From Oscillospiraceae bacterium (lineage in GTDB: Bacteria; Bacillota; Clostridia; Oscillospirales; Oscillospiraceae), in contig JAHHSD010000007.1 in the NCBI GenBank assembly GCA_020025425.1, positions 1-62,910 on the forward strand: a DNA stretch of 62,910 nt, in the 5' to 3' direction. The translations under genes were made by a program, and so were the position numbers. The notes under the pieces were generated by a model, which worked only from the letters and a program-made list of their open reading frames with translations, was not told where the DNA came from and searched no databases. Below, one piece after another: positions 7,847 to 17,027 of this stretch (within the stretch, counting starts at the first letter, position 1; every line of letters starts with the position of its first letter).

Positions 7847-8881
7847 ATGGAACAGGAAAAGCTCATTACCTTTGCCGTCCCCTGCTATAACTCGGCGGCC
7901 TACATGGATCACTGTGTGGAGACCCTGCTGGAGGGCGGAGACGACATCGAGATCATCCTGGTGGATGACGGCTCCACCAAGGACGATACCCCCGCAATCT
8001 GCGACCGGTACGCCCGGGAGTACCCCGACATCGTCCGGACCATCCACCAGCCCAACGGCGGCCACGGAGAGGGCGTGAACCAGGGCATCCGCAATGCCCG
8101 GGGCATCTACTACAAGGTGGTGGACTCCGACGACTGGGTGGACGTGGACGCCCTGCACAAGGCCCTGGACAAGCTGCGCCAGTTCGTCCGGGACAAGAAG
8201 CTGGTGGACATGATGATCTGCAACTATGTCTACGAGCATGTGGAGGACAACACCCAGAAGGTGGTCAACTACCGCAACGTGTTCCCCCGGAACAAGGTGT
8301 TCGGCTGGGATCAGATCGGCCGCTTCCGCCCCTCCCAGTACCTGCTGATGCACTCGGTCATCTACCGGACCCAGCTGCTGCGGGACTGCAAGCTGGAGCT
8401 GCCCAAGCACACCTTCTATGTGGACAACATCTTTGTCTACCAGCCCCTGCCCTCCGTGAAGAACATGTACTACCTGGATGTGGACCTGTACCGCTACTTC
8501 ATCGGCCGGGCCGACCAGTCGGTCAACGAGTCGGTGATGGTCACCCGGGTGGACCAGCAGCTGCGGGTCACCTACCAGATGATCGAGGCCCACGACCTGC
8601 GGGAGGTGTCCGCCCTGCATAAAAAGCTGGGCAGATATATGTTCAATTATCTGGCCATGATGATGGCTATTTCCTCGCTGTTCCTGATCATCGACAATTC
8701 CCCCGAGGCCTTGGGCAAGCGGACCCAGCTGTGGGAGTTCCTGCGCACGGTGGATGCGGGGCTCTATCACCGGATGAAGTACTTCGCGGTGTCCGCCTTT
8801 ACCGCCTTCCCCGGCTATCAGGGCCGCCGCCTGTCGGTGGGACTCTACCGCCTGGCCCGGAAGGTCTACAAGTTCAACTGA
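7847..8881 (+). CDS. Glycosyltransferase family 2
   Basis: 344 residues. The N-terminal GT-A domain shows TFAVPCYNSAAYMDHCVETLL, IILVDDGSTKD (nucleotide-sugar binding), QPNGGHGEGVNQGI and VVDSDDWVD (the DxD metal site). The C-terminal about 130 residues are more helical and family-specific. No membrane segments are apparent, so it probably works at the inner membrane face on a lipid-linked or protein acceptor. AAGGAGG lies before the ATG. It forms a two-gene operon with glf, so a galactofuranosyltransferase role is possible but unproven. Confidence 0.9.
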   Translation: MEQEKLITFAVPCYNSAAYMDHCVETLLEGGDDIEIILVDDGSTKDDTPAICDRYAREYPDIVRTIHQPNGGHGEGVNQGIRNARGIYYKVVDSDDWVDVDALHKALDKLRQFVRDKKLVDMMICNYVYEHVEDNTQKVVNYRNVFPRNKVFGWDQIGRFRPSQYLLMHSVIYRTQLLRDCKLELPKHTFYVDNIFVYQPLPSVKNMYYLDVDLYRYFIGRADQSVNESVMVTRVDQQLRVTYQMIEAHDLREVSALHKKLGRYMFNYLAMMMAISSLFLIIDNSPEALGKRTQLWEFLRTVDAGLYHRMKYFAVSAFTAFPGYQGRRLSVGLYRLARKVYKFN

Positions 8882-8923
8882 TCAAAATGACCGTGAAGCA
8901 CAGGCCTTAGCAGGGATAAGTGA

Positions 8924-9010
8924 CTATTCCGCTTCGGCAAGGGCAATCAGCTGCTGAAAATCAAAATGATCCTGCGCCCATGATAGAAGATCGTGTCGTT
9001 TTATTTGATA
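8924..9010 (-). pseudogene. Possible C-terminal gene remnant
   Basis: Read on the minus strand, this stretch encodes 28 sense codons with protein-like composition (KRHDLLSWAQDHFDFQQLIA, ending LAEAE) and a TAG stop at 8924-8926. It has no start codon and runs into a stop at its upstream end. It may be the 3' end of a lost gene. The match could also be chance, and the family is not recognised. Confidence 0.25.
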
Positions 9011-9044
9011 GAATTGTCATGGGAAGAATGGAGACAACGCAAAA

Positions 9045-9641
9045 ATGAAAAGAAAAATGATTGCACTGCTGGCCATGATGCTGCTCCTTGCCAGCTGTAC
9101 CAAAAGCAAGGATTCGTCTGTCCAGACGCCCACCGAGTCCTCGGATCATTCTGTGACGAGTCAGCAGGAAAACCAGCCCTCCGAGACCCGGAAACCGGCT
9201 GAGGATACTCCCATTCCGGGAAGTTACACCGTACCGGATGGTTGGGTGAAATCTGAGAAATACTCCACTGCCAGGCAGATCTTCTATGTGGAGAAAGGTC
9301 ATGAAAACGATGAGAAGCCTGACAATATTGCAATCAATGTGGGAAAGAACAAATATAGTCTGGATGAGCATGAGCGGTTCCGGGATGCGATTGTTCAGCA
9401 GCTTCTGATGCAGCTGAATGGCTCCAAAGCAGAATTGAATGGGGATGGCACCTATACGGAGCAGGGCGATCTGCTGTATATCTTTACCATTGATGAGAGC
9501 GATATTGTAACGACGCAATACTATATCGTGAAGGACCACGGTTTCTGCCTGATCCAGCTTACCAACTTCAGCGGCTCTGAAAGCACGGAGGAGGCGGCCA
9601 GAGCTATGGTGGACAGCTTTGTGTGGGATACCGAAAGCTGA
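9045..9641 (+). CDS. Hypothetical lipoprotein
   Basis: 198 residues with a lipoprotein signal peptide: basic MKRKM, a hydrophobic core and lipobox LLASC (Cys about residue 18), so it is probably attached to the outer face of the membrane. A Ser/Thr/Glu-rich linker (residues 20-60) precedes a compact domain containing VPDGWVKSEKYSTARQIFYV and later LIQLTNFSGSESTEEA. This resembles small lipoproteins that measure or bind something outside the cell, but no specific family was recognised. Codon use is less GC-rich than that of its neighbours. GGAG lies about 11 bases before the ATG; a second in-frame ATG follows at 9057. Confidence 0.75.
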   Translation: MKRKMIALLAMMLLLASCTKSKDSSVQTPTESSDHSVTSQQENQPSETRKPAEDTPIPGSYTVPDGWVKSEKYSTARQIFYVEKGHENDEKPDNIAINVGKNKYSLDEHERFRDAIVQQLLMQLNGSKAELNGDGTYTEQGDLLYIFTIDESDIVTTQYYIVKDHGFCLIQLTNFSGSESTEEAARAMVDSFVWDTES

Positions 9642-9668
9642 GTCCTCGATTCGGTGAAATGAAAAGCA

Positions 9669-9706
9669 AAAATCCGTCTGATCTCATAAAGATCAGACGG
9701 ATTTTT
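9669..9706. terminator. Bidirectional intrinsic terminator
   Basis: A 16-bp stem (aaaaatccgtctgatc / gatcagacggattttt) with a 7-nt loop sits between the lipoprotein gene and the convergent spoIIE. Confidence 0.94.
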
Positions 9707-9786
9707 ATGTATCCCAAAACGATCCGCTCATAGTGAATGAAGTAATTGGGTTTATACCACCGTTAACGCAGGATCCAGGGTGCTTT

Positions 9787-12141
9787 TTATGCCTGCTTGG
9801 GAATACGCTCCCGCTTCTCCAGCTGGACCACCAGGGCGGTGCGGTCGTCGGTGGCCCCCTCGGGGCTGTCGGTGATGAGGGTCCGGGCCAGCTCCTTGGG
9901 GCTGTCCCCCTGGAAGTCGGCCAGCCGATGGCGCAGCCACTCGTCGTCCCCGGTGCCGGTGACCCCGTCGCTGACCATCAGCACACAGTCCCCGGGCTCC
10001 AGATGGATGCGGGTGCAGTCGGGGCGGCCGATCTCTCCGGCGGCCAGACCGGCGGGGAGGGCGCTGCCCGTGACCCGGCGGACCAGGGTGCCGTGGCGGA
10101 TGTAGGTGGGGGCTGCCCCCAGCTTGTAGATGCTGCCCTCCCCGGAGAACAGGTCGATCTGCAAAAGGTCAATGGTGGTGAAGCCGCCCTGCTCCTCTCC
10201 CCGGAGGGCGAGGGCGGAGCTGAGGGTGATGAGGGCGTGCTCTGTGTCCACACCGGCGGTGAGGAACTGCTCCAGCAGACGGACGGCCAGGGTGCTCTCC
10301 CGGCTGGCCAGAGGGCCGCTGCCCATGCCGTCACACAGCAGGACACAGAGGGTGCCGTCCTCCCGCTTGAAGTAGGTGCCCGCATCTCCGCTCACCGTCT
10401 CCCCGTCCTTCTTTTTTGCGGCAATGCCGGCCACCGCCATCAGAGGCTCCAGCTGGACCAGGGACAGGCTGTTGTCCAGGGGCTGGGCCCGGAGCGGGAC
10501 CCCCAGAGCCCGCTCCATGCCGGGCAGCTCGTCGGGGCGGGCGGCCTCCCGCCAGTCCTCCCCCTGGAGGGTGGCGCGCAGGCGGCCGTATTCGTCCCGG
10601 AATACCTGGCAGTCCAGCTCCAGCCCCCGGGCGGCCAGCTGCTGGGCCAGCCGGCGCTGCTTGCCCGGGTCGGGGACCAGCTCACGGCTGAGCTCTGCGG
10701 CTGCGTGATCCAGCAGAGTGGACAGCTGCCCATACTGTCGGCAGACCGCCATGCGGCTCTCCCGGAGACGGTTGTTGTACTGGCGGCGGTAGAGCAGGGC
10801 GGTGAGCTCCTGGTTGACCGCGTCCAGAAAGGCGGGGAAGTGGAGACAGTGGTCCACAAAGTGGCGGGGAAAGTCCCCCGCCTCCCCCTTGCCCCGGGCG
10901 AGCATGGCGGCTGTGGCGTCGTTGAGAGCGTTAAAGGTGTTGATGTAGTCACGCTCCCAGCAGGCGGCCCGCAGGGTGCAGCGCCGGCACACCCGGCAGG
11001 CTGCCCGGTCAAAGACGGCGGAGACGTCGGCGTCGTTATTGATGGGGGCGCGGAAGGCGCTGCGCATGGACTCGTAAAGGGAGTGGAAGGCATCGGCGGC
11101 CTGCTCCAGCTGGCGGCGGACGTAGTCCTGACCGCCCCGGCTGAGTCCATCGGCCGGGAGGGCGGAGACCAGGGGGGAGAGCTGGCGGAGCAGGTCGTTG
11201 GGCAGGATGAGAAAGACCGCCGTACCCAGCAGCACCTCGAAGAGCAGGGAGATCTGCATGGCGGAGTCCCAGGTCCACATGGTGACGGCGGCGATGGTCA
11301 GCGCGAAGGCCCCGGCGGCCGCCGGCCGGCGGCGGTCCCGGCAGGCACCGGCGGCCAGGGAGGCCAGGCCGAAGGCCATGGCGTACAGAGGTGCCCCGCT
11401 CCCGGCCAGGTCCATGGACAGGCCCAGAAATACACCCAGAGCGGCCCCTACGGCCCCGCCGCCCTTCCAGGCCCCGGCCATGGCGCACAGGGCGGCCAGG
11501 GCCCGCCCGAGGGACACATCCCGCCAGAGGTGGAGACTGGACAGGGAGATGAGCACACAGCACACCAGCACCAGCAGCGAGAAGCGCCGCCGGTCGTTGA
11601 GCTCATAGTCCTCTTTGGACTGGCGCAGGGGGAGCAGGACCTGCCTCAGGCACCAGGCGCTCCCGATGGTCATGGCGATCTCCGTGAGAAAGTAGATCAC
11701 ATCCGCCGTGCGCCATCCCCACTGGGACAGATAGATAAAACCGGTGCATCCGTTCATGGCCCCGGCCACCAGAGCCATGGCCCAGGGGCGGCGGAGCACT
11801 TTGACGTCATAGAACGCAAAATCCACCGCAAAGGTGAGGATGGATGCGGAGAGATAGCGCAGGGCGGTGGAGAAGTCCACCAGGGAGAGATAGCCCAGGC
11901 AGGTCCCCGCCAGCGCGCCGGCCCCGCATAGCCCGGAGCCGGATGCCGCCACCATCGCCACCCCAAAGGGAGAAAATTTCTGAAAAACCACGCCTCCCGC
12001 CAGTACTGCTCCCAGCAGCAGGTGAATCCCCACCTGGACGGCCAGCTGGACAGCCGGGGCCCTCAGTCCGGTCTGTCCCACCTGGGCCGCTGCCGCCCGC
12101 CACCTGTTCAGCTTTGTGTATCGATCCCCTCTGGCTGCCAT
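9787..12141 (-). CDS. spoIIE: Stage II sporulation protein E (PP2C phosphatase)
   Basis: 784 residues, close to the 827 of Bacillus subtilis SpoIIE. The N-terminal third is strongly hydrophobic with about ten membrane segments, the middle is a helical oligomerisation domain, and the C-terminal about 220 residues are a PP2C-type phosphatase (LLCDGMGSGPLA, then LMVSDGVTGTGDDEWL and DDRTALVV). SpoIIE dephosphorylates SpoIIAA-P at the polar septum to release sigma-F in the forespore. AGGAGG is 7 bases before the chosen ATG; the ATG six bases earlier is too close to it. An AGTATA (minus TATACT) at 12191-12196 is a possible -10, but no clear -35 was seen. Confidence 0.95.
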   Translation of the reverse strand: MAARGDRYTKLNRWRAAAAQVGQTGLRAPAVQLAVQVGIHLLLGAVLAGGVVFQKFSPFGVAMVAASGSGLCGAGALAGTCLGYLSLVDFSTALRYLSASILTFAVDFAFYDVKVLRRPWAMALVAGAMNGCTGFIYLSQWGWRTADVIYFLTEIAMTIGSAWCLRQVLLPLRQSKEDYELNDRRRFSLLVLVCCVLISLSSLHLWRDVSLGRALAALCAMAGAWKGGGAVGAALGVFLGLSMDLAGSGAPLYAMAFGLASLAAGACRDRRRPAAAGAFALTIAAVTMWTWDSAMQISLLFEVLLGTAVFLILPNDLLRQLSPLVSALPADGLSRGGQDYVRRQLEQAADAFHSLYESMRSAFRAPINNDADVSAVFDRAACRVCRRCTLRAACWERDYINTFNALNDATAAMLARGKGEAGDFPRHFVDHCLHFPAFLDAVNQELTALLYRRQYNNRLRESRMAVCRQYGQLSTLLDHAAAELSRELVPDPGKQRRLAQQLAARGLELDCQVFRDEYGRLRATLQGEDWREAARPDELPGMERALGVPLRAQPLDNSLSLVQLEPLMAVAGIAAKKKDGETVSGDAGTYFKREDGTLCVLLCDGMGSGPLASRESTLAVRLLEQFLTAGVDTEHALITLSSALALRGEEQGGFTTIDLLQIDLFSGEGSIYKLGAAPTYIRHGTLVRRVTGSALPAGLAAGEIGRPDCTRIHLEPGDCVLMVSDGVTGTGDDEWLRHRLADFQGDSPKELARTLITDSPEGATDDRTALVVQLEKRERIPKQA

Positions 12142-12298
12142 GATCATTCCTCCTATGTACGCCGGAGCCTGTCCGGTCTGTGGTTCCCTTAGTATAATCC
12201 ATATACTGGAAAAACCGGGTCGGAACAGGCATGGCGGATGTGGGGGAATTCTTCGGAATGGAGACTAAAAGCCTGGAATGGCCGCAGATCTGCGCAAA

Positions 12299-12333
12299 AA
12301 AATCGCCGCAGAGTGAAGTTCTGCGGCGATTTT
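12299..12333 (-). terminator. Intrinsic terminator of the PAP2 gene
   Basis: The stem aatcgccgcaga / tctgcggcgatt with a 7-nt loop is followed on the minus strand by a T-rich stretch. Confidence 0.9.
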
Positions 12334-12342
12334 GCGGGAAGC

Positions 12343-12999
12343 TTACAGGCTGTCCTTGGCTAACTTCAGGCGACGCTGGGGCAACCTGACGTAAATGATG
12401 GGATAGAGCACCCGGGCCAGGGCCAGGGCGGATACCACGTCGATAACGGAGTGCTGCTTGAGGAACATGGTGGACAGCACGATGGATACAGTGAGGGTCA
12501 GCACTCCGGCGCGGACCAGAGGGCGCTTCTGAAGACTGCGGCTGCGGAATACCGCCGCGCAGCAGACCACCGAGTTGTACACGTGGAGACTGGGCAGCAC
12601 GTTGGTGGGAGTGTCCACCTTCCAGATGGCCCGGACCAGGTCGCTGCACAGATTATCCCGGGGAAGGACGGCGGGGCGCAGATGGAGACCGTTGGGAAAG
12701 ACGGTGCAGATCACCAGGAACAGGGTCATGCCCACATAGAGGTAGGCGGTGAGCTGGTAGAACTCCTGCCGGTCGTGGAAGAAGAACCAGGCAATGGTCA
12801 CACCTACGAAGGGGAACCAGAGCAGATAGGGAATGATGAAGCCCTCCAGAAAGGGGATATACTGATCCAGACTGGACTGGAGGACATGGTAGCTTGTGGT
12901 GACGGTTTTCTCCAGCCATCCAAACCAGGGGAGATAGAGGGCCCAATAGAGAAAGACCCAGGCGTGACTGTACTTATGAATTAAAACCTTTGTTTTCAT
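12343..12999 (-). CDS. PAP2 superfamily phosphatase
   Basis: 218 residues with about five membrane segments. The PAP2 active-site motifs are visible: a reduced first motif, LPSLHVYNSV (PSLH with catalytic His) and FLKQHSVIDVV (the HSxxD motif). Such enzymes remove phosphate from lipid-linked phosphates (phosphatidate, undecaprenyl pyrophosphate or phosphoinositol types) at the outer leaflet. The arrangement with a long N-terminal membrane part resembles the inositolphosphotransferase-like subgroup. It is a single transcription unit with its own promoter and terminator. The substrate is not deducible. Confidence 0.87.
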   Translation of the reverse strand: MKTKVLIHKYSHAWVFLYWALYLPWFGWLEKTVTTSYHVLQSSLDQYIPFLEGFIIPYLLWFPFVGVTIAWFFFHDRQEFYQLTAYLYVGMTLFLVICTVFPNGLHLRPAVLPRDNLCSDLVRAIWKVDTPTNVLPSLHVYNSVVCCAAVFRSRSLQKRPLVRAGVLTLTVSIVLSTMFLKQHSVIDVVSALALARVLYPIIYVRLPQRRLKLAKDSL

Positions 13000-13024
13000 A
13001 CTGTGTGCTCCTTAACACCAGAGA

Positions 13025-13084
13025 TGTCCCGATATCAGAAGTGGGACAACAGGGAATTTTAGCACGCAAGACGAATGTTGTAAA
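13025..13084 (-). promoter_or_regulatory. Promoter and leader dyad of the PAP2 gene
   Basis: On the minus strand, TTTACA (13079-13084), a 17-bp spacer and TAAAAT (13056-13061). The leader then holds an inverted repeat TGTCCC-N12-GGGACA (13025-13048), which could be an operator or an RNA hairpin. Confidence 0.65.
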
Positions 13085-13087
13085 GAG

Positions 13088-13474
13088 TTAAGGTGTCGAG
13101 CAGATGGTCGCATAAAGCTGTTGGTCGATCTGCCAGATCCCCTGATAGGGCTGCTCCATATAGTATGCACCATCTTTTTCATAAAAAAACATCCGACATG
13201 CACCGTCATCGGTGCAGAGCTCCAGCAGGGTATAGTCGGAGGCGCTGGGGGCGTCGCTGACACTCTCCGTGCGGGTGGGGGCGGCGGCTGAGAGACCGGC
13301 GATCACCTCCTCGATCCAAGCCCGCTTCAGGTGGGTGAGGGACTCCTCATCCATCGTGACCTCGGCGGCGGTGACGGAGGCGGGCTCGGGCAGGACGGGA
13401 GCGGGACGGCCCTTGCAGGAGGAGAACACGCCAAGAGTGAGAAGCAGCAGAGCGACCAGTATTATTTGTTTCAT
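13088..13474 (-). CDS. Small hypothetical lipoprotein
   Basis: 128 residues. A short signal peptide (MKQIILVALLLLTLGVF) ends in the lipobox FSSC, so it is membrane-anchored outside the cell. The mature part has a helix with MDEESLTHLKRAWIEEVIAG, a Ser/Ala-rich linker and a C-terminal beta segment (YTLLELCTDDGACRMFFYE, then YMEQPYQGIWQID). No family is recognised with confidence. GGAG is 8 bases before the ATG at 13474; the in-frame GTG at 13483 overlaps that site and is rejected. Confidence 0.75.
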   Translation of the reverse strand: MKQIILVALLLLTLGVFSSCKGRPAPVLPEPASVTAAEVTMDEESLTHLKRAWIEEVIAGLSAAAPTRTESVSDAPSASDYTLLELCTDDGACRMFFYEKDGAYYMEQPYQGIWQIDQQLYATICSTP

Positions 13475-13613
13475 AAAATTCACTCCTTTCTATGAGGGGA
13501 GTATATCGGGCGAAAGAATAAAACAGATTAAAAAAGAATGAAGGATTTCTTAAATCGTGAGAGGTGCCGCTCCAACTGCGTGGGCGGCACCTCCTGTGGG
13601 GGAAGAACCGGGC

Positions 13614-15539
13614 TTACCAGGAAACCAGAGTGTAGTCGTCCAGAATGCCGGACATCTTCAGAGCCTCCAGCGTGTGGGTGGACTGGGGGGTGAGGGTAAT
13701 GGAGAAGGAATAGACGGTGGTGGCGTCCTCCTCATAAATGGCAGAGTTCATTTCGGCGGCCGGGGAGGAGCTCACATTTTCACGCTTGTCCGGGAGAGTG
13801 TAGTAGAAGATCAGGTCGCTGCGATAGGTATGGTCGTGACGCTCCTGGTCGTTAAACATCCAGCGCTGGCCGATGTTCCCCTCCTCAAAGTCCAGCAGAA
13901 CGGCAGCCCACAGATCGTGCAGGTCCTGGGTGGAGAGGTCCAGCTGTACATTGGTCTCGCTGTCTCTGTTCGGCACGGAGGCCGCAGGGAGGATGGGAGT
14001 GATCTGGGCATAGAGCAGGCGGTCCGGCGAAATCGCGTCAAAGTCGTAGGCCTTCGCCACCATTGCCCGGTCGCTCAGGATCTGCTGGAAGAGGTAGGTG
14101 GGCGTGCCGGTCTGCTCCAGGTCCTCGAGGAACAGATCGATGTGGTAGTCTCGGGAGAGGGTGGAGCCGTTTTTCAGCTGATAGGACAGGGTGATCCGGG
14201 AGGTCTGTGCGCTGTCGATCTCATATTCGGTGGGGCGATGCTCCACCACGGCCCGGTGCAGCTCGGTGAGGAGGCGGAGGGTCTCGGGGTCGGAGCAGCC
14301 GTCCAGGAGAAGCTGGTCGCCGTCGTCATAGGGGGAGCCCATGGACATCTCCGCAGAAATCGACTCCACATCCTCGGGATCGGGGACGCGGGTCTCCACA
14401 CCGAACCAGTCGAAAGCGCAGGCGGAGCAGAGGAGGACCATCACCAGAGCCATGACGGCGCAGCCCTTCCAGTGCCGAAAGACCCGGAAGGACTTGCGCA
14501 GAAGCATCTCAGCGGCAAACCAGCCGATCACGGACCAGAGGACCACCAGGATGCTCAGGGCCAGCTTCGCACTGCCCATAAAGTTGAAGAAGAAGGAGGT
14601 GAAGGTGCCCAGGAACAGACCGGAGCAGAAGGCCACACCGGCCTTGAAGATGGGCCGGACCAGAGGGATGGCCACCACATCGCCGGCGGTCTCCAGGTGG
14701 CGTCTGCGGTAGACGGCCAGAGCGGCGGCGGCCAGGACCAGTCCCACGACGGCATAAATGGCCAGAACGGCAGGGGCGGCCAGGGTCAGCGACTTCACAT
14801 GGCTGGTGTCAGGGGCGTACACATACGAGTACCGCACGGCGTCCGTCAGCGCATACACAGGGGTCAGCCATTGGACAAGCTCCATTCCGGGCAGGCTGTA
14901 AAAGCCGTAGAACAGCCGATTGGCCAGGGCGGAGAACAGGGACCAGATCGAGATGGCCAGTGCATTGAGAATGGCATAAAAGACGGGCAGTGCGATGATA
15001 TGGCCGGTAAACATGGCGCAGAACGAGGCGAACGAGAAGAAAAACAGCGCGGCGGCGCAGTAGCACAGCAGCCAGACGCCCAGGGTGCTCATGGTATCGG
15101 CCAGGAAGCCGCTGGGGACCAGGATCAGCTCCAGGATCGCGGTCAGAAGGGAGACGGCCAGGGCGGGGAAGATGAGGAAGCTGAGTCCGGCCAGGTACTG
15201 GGTGCAGAACAGGGTCTCCCGCCGCATGGGGAGGGCGTGCATCATGCACACGGCGCGGTTATTATAAAGGTAGCCGAACACCGCCATGGCGCACAGCATA
15301 CCCAGCATGGACAGCAGGACAACAAATACACCAAGGTCGCCGACGAGCCGGATCAGATCGGAGACCAGCAGCTGGACGGCCGCGGTGCTGTCGTGACGGA
15401 GCTGGCTCACATAGGAGTTGAGGATGGGCAGGGGGATCATAAAGAACAGGATCACGGTCCAGCCCGCCCACAGGGGCCAGTACCGGGTCATTGTTTTGTG
15501 ATAGAGGGTGGAATTAAAGTACGATGTCACGGACCTCAT
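13614..15539 (-). CDS. ABC transporter permease (Ytr-like)
   Basis: 641 residues. The N-terminal about 370 residues hold about eight membrane segments with the ABC-2 type layout (first segment near WPLWAGWTVILFFMIPLPIL, last near CAVMALVMVLLCSACAFDWF). They are followed by a soluble extracytoplasmic domain of about 270 residues. The gene overlaps the ATPase gene by 26 bases, with AGGAGG 8 bases before ATG 15539, which indicates translational coupling. It is probably the membrane half of an exporter or antibiotic/cell-wall stress pump controlled by the GntR repressor of the same operon. The substrate is unknown. Confidence 0.85.
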   Translation of the reverse strand: MRSVTSYFNSTLYHKTMTRYWPLWAGWTVILFFMIPLPILNSYVSQLRHDSTAAVQLLVSDLIRLVGDLGVFVVLLSMLGMLCAMAVFGYLYNNRAVCMMHALPMRRETLFCTQYLAGLSFLIFPALAVSLLTAILELILVPSGFLADTMSTLGVWLLCYCAAALFFFSFASFCAMFTGHIIALPVFYAILNALAISIWSLFSALANRLFYGFYSLPGMELVQWLTPVYALTDAVRYSYVYAPDTSHVKSLTLAAPAVLAIYAVVGLVLAAAALAVYRRRHLETAGDVVAIPLVRPIFKAGVAFCSGLFLGTFTSFFFNFMGSAKLALSILVVLWSVIGWFAAEMLLRKSFRVFRHWKGCAVMALVMVLLCSACAFDWFGVETRVPDPEDVESISAEMSMGSPYDDGDQLLLDGCSDPETLRLLTELHRAVVEHRPTEYEIDSAQTSRITLSYQLKNGSTLSRDYHIDLFLEDLEQTGTPTYLFQQILSDRAMVAKAYDFDAISPDRLLYAQITPILPAASVPNRDSETNVQLDLSTQDLHDLWAAVLLDFEEGNIGQRWMFNDQERHDHTYRSDLIFYYTLPDKRENVSSSPAAEMNSAIYEEDATTVYSFSITLTPQSTHTLEALKMSGILDDYTLVSW

Positions 15540-16416
15540 AGCCCTCACCTCCTAATTCATAAATAAAGATCTCCTCCAGGGTCAGGGGCAGGGCCTCCAT
15601 GAGGATGGGGTCCACAGTGGCCATTTTGGTTTTGATCTCGGCCATATTGCCGCGGACGATCAGGGTGTACACCCGTCCCAGCTGGGAGGTGTGGAGCACG
15701 TCCAGACCCTGGGGGAGCGGGGGGAGCTCCGGGCCCTTGAAGGCCATCTGGAGCTTGACGATATTGTCCTGGAGGTCGGTGAGGGACCGCTCCAGCAGCA
15801 CCTTGCCGTGGGACAGGATGCCCACATGGTCACACACATCCTCCAGCTCGCGCAGGTTGTGGGAGCTGACCAGCACTGTGGTGCCCCGCTGGGCCACGTC
15901 GCTCATAAGCAGGGACCAGACCTGCCGGCGCATCACCGGGTCCAGGCCGTCCACCGGCTCGTCCAGGACCAGCAGGTCGGGGGTGCAGCACAGGGACAGC
16001 CAGAAGGCGCTCTGCTTCTGCATGCCCTTGGAGAGCCGGCGGATAGGCTGGTTCTCGTCCACCTCTGGGAAGAGCTCCTTCAGAGCCGCGTACCGCTTGT
16101 CGTCGAACTGGGGGTAGAGCCCCCGGTAAAACTTCATCATGTCCCGGGTGGAGGCCGAGGTGAAGTAGTACAGGTCGTCGGGGATGGCGGCCAGGCGGGC
16201 CTTGACCTTGGGATTTTCATAGACAGGCTCGCCGTCGATGAGGATGGAGCCGGAGTCGGGGCGGTAGATGCCCATGATATGGCGGAGTATGGTGGACTTG
16301 CCGGCGCCGTTGGGGCCGACCAGGCCGTAGATGGAGCCCTGCTCCACATTCAGGGACAGACCGTCCAGGGCCCGGAAGCCGTCGAAGGTCTTGACCACAT
16401 TATTGATCTTGATCAT
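15514..16416 (-). CDS. ABC transporter ATP-binding protein (Ytr-like)
   Basis: 300 residues. A single nucleotide-binding domain has Walker A GPNGAGKST (near residue 35), a Q-loop region (AAIPDDLYYF), an ABC signature variant LSKGMQKQ, Walker B LLVLDEPVDGLD and the switch His in VLVSSHNLREL. The C-terminal about 80 residues are an accessory domain. It drives the permease encoded immediately downstream. The ATG overlaps the GntR stop (ATGA), with GGAGGAACC before it. It forms a three-gene operon GntR-ATPase-permease as in B. subtilis ytr. Confidence 0.92.
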   Translation of the reverse strand: MIKINNVVKTFDGFRALDGLSLNVEQGSIYGLVGPNGAGKSTILRHIMGIYRPDSGSILIDGEPVYENPKVKARLAAIPDDLYYFTSASTRDMMKFYRGLYPQFDDKRYAALKELFPEVDENQPIRRLSKGMQKQSAFWLSLCCTPDLLVLDEPVDGLDPVMRRQVWSLLMSDVAQRGTTVLVSSHNLRELEDVCDHVGILSHGKVLLERSLTDLQDNIVKLQMAFKGPELPPLPQGLDVLHTSQLGRVYTLIVRGNMAEIKTKMATVDPILMEALPLTLEEIFIYELGGEGYEVRDIVL

Positions 16417-16784
16417 AGGTTGGTTCCTCCTTCCAGGGTTGCGATGCGGCTGGTGAGCATCTGGGCGGTGACCCCCAGATAGATGAGCTCAGAGGCCGTT
16501 TCATCAAAGGTCCTGAGCAAAGTGTCCTTCCGGGCGGTATCCACCCCGGCGTTGGGCGCCACAAAGGAACCCTTTCCAGGGACGGCGTAGACGTAGCCCT
16601 CAGCGGCCAGAGCATCGTAGGCCCGCTGAATGGTGTTGGGGTTGATGGCCAGTGAGCTGGCCATGGAGCGGACAGAGGGGAGCTTTTCGCCCTCCGCCAT
16701 GACCCCGGTGACCATGAGCCGGCGGAGATTGTCCTTCACCTGCTCGTAGATGGGACGGGGATCGCGATAATCGAGACTGAGCAC
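16413..16784 (-). CDS. GntR family regulator, YtrA subfamily
   Basis: 123 residues. The N-terminal winged helix (PIYEQVKDNLRRLMVTGVM, KLPSVRSMASSLAINPNTIQ, RAYDALAAEGYVYAVPGKGSF) is followed by only about 45 residues, the short dimerisation tail typical of the YtrA subgroup that controls ABC operons. The start is GTG, with GGAAGGAGG 6-8 bases upstream. It probably represses its own operon; a palindrome lies just after the promoter. Confidence 0.92.
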   Translation of the reverse strand: MLSLDYRDPRPIYEQVKDNLRRLMVTGVMAEGEKLPSVRSMASSLAINPNTIQRAYDALAAEGYVYAVPGKGSFVAPNAGVDTARKDTLLRTFDETASELIYLGVTAQMLTSRIATLEGGTNL

Positions 16785-16827
16785 AGCTGTCCTCCTTCCT
16801 GCGGTACGGGCCGCGAACTGTATGAAC

Positions 16828-16870
16828 TGTACTAGTACACTCAGTATAGCAAGCGGGGCGGGAAAGTCAA
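16828..16870 (-). promoter_or_regulatory. Promoter and operator of the GntR/ABC operon
   Basis: On the minus strand, TTGACT (16865-16870), 16 bp, TATACT (16843-16848). The perfect 12-bp palindrome TGTACTAGTACA (16828-16839) lies at the expected transcription start and is the likely YtrA-type operator. Confidence 0.8.
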
Positions 16871-16992
16871 TTAAGATTTCTTTAAGGATTTTTTAAGTCT
16901 TCCGGAGGAGGGAGGAGGACATATATTACAATATAAACAGAGAAAACCGGACGGAAACACGGGAGATTGGTAAAAAATTTTTCTATTTTGTG

Positions 16993-17021
16993 TTGACATA
17001 CACGGCGGCGTGTAGTATCAT
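16993..17021 (+). promoter_or_regulatory. Main promoter of the S10-spc-alpha cluster
   Basis: TTGACA (16993-16998), a 17-bp spacer and TATCAT (17016-17021). The predicted start near 17028 gives a 270-base leader before rpsJ. Confidence 0.85.
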
Positions 17022-17027
17022 AATCAA

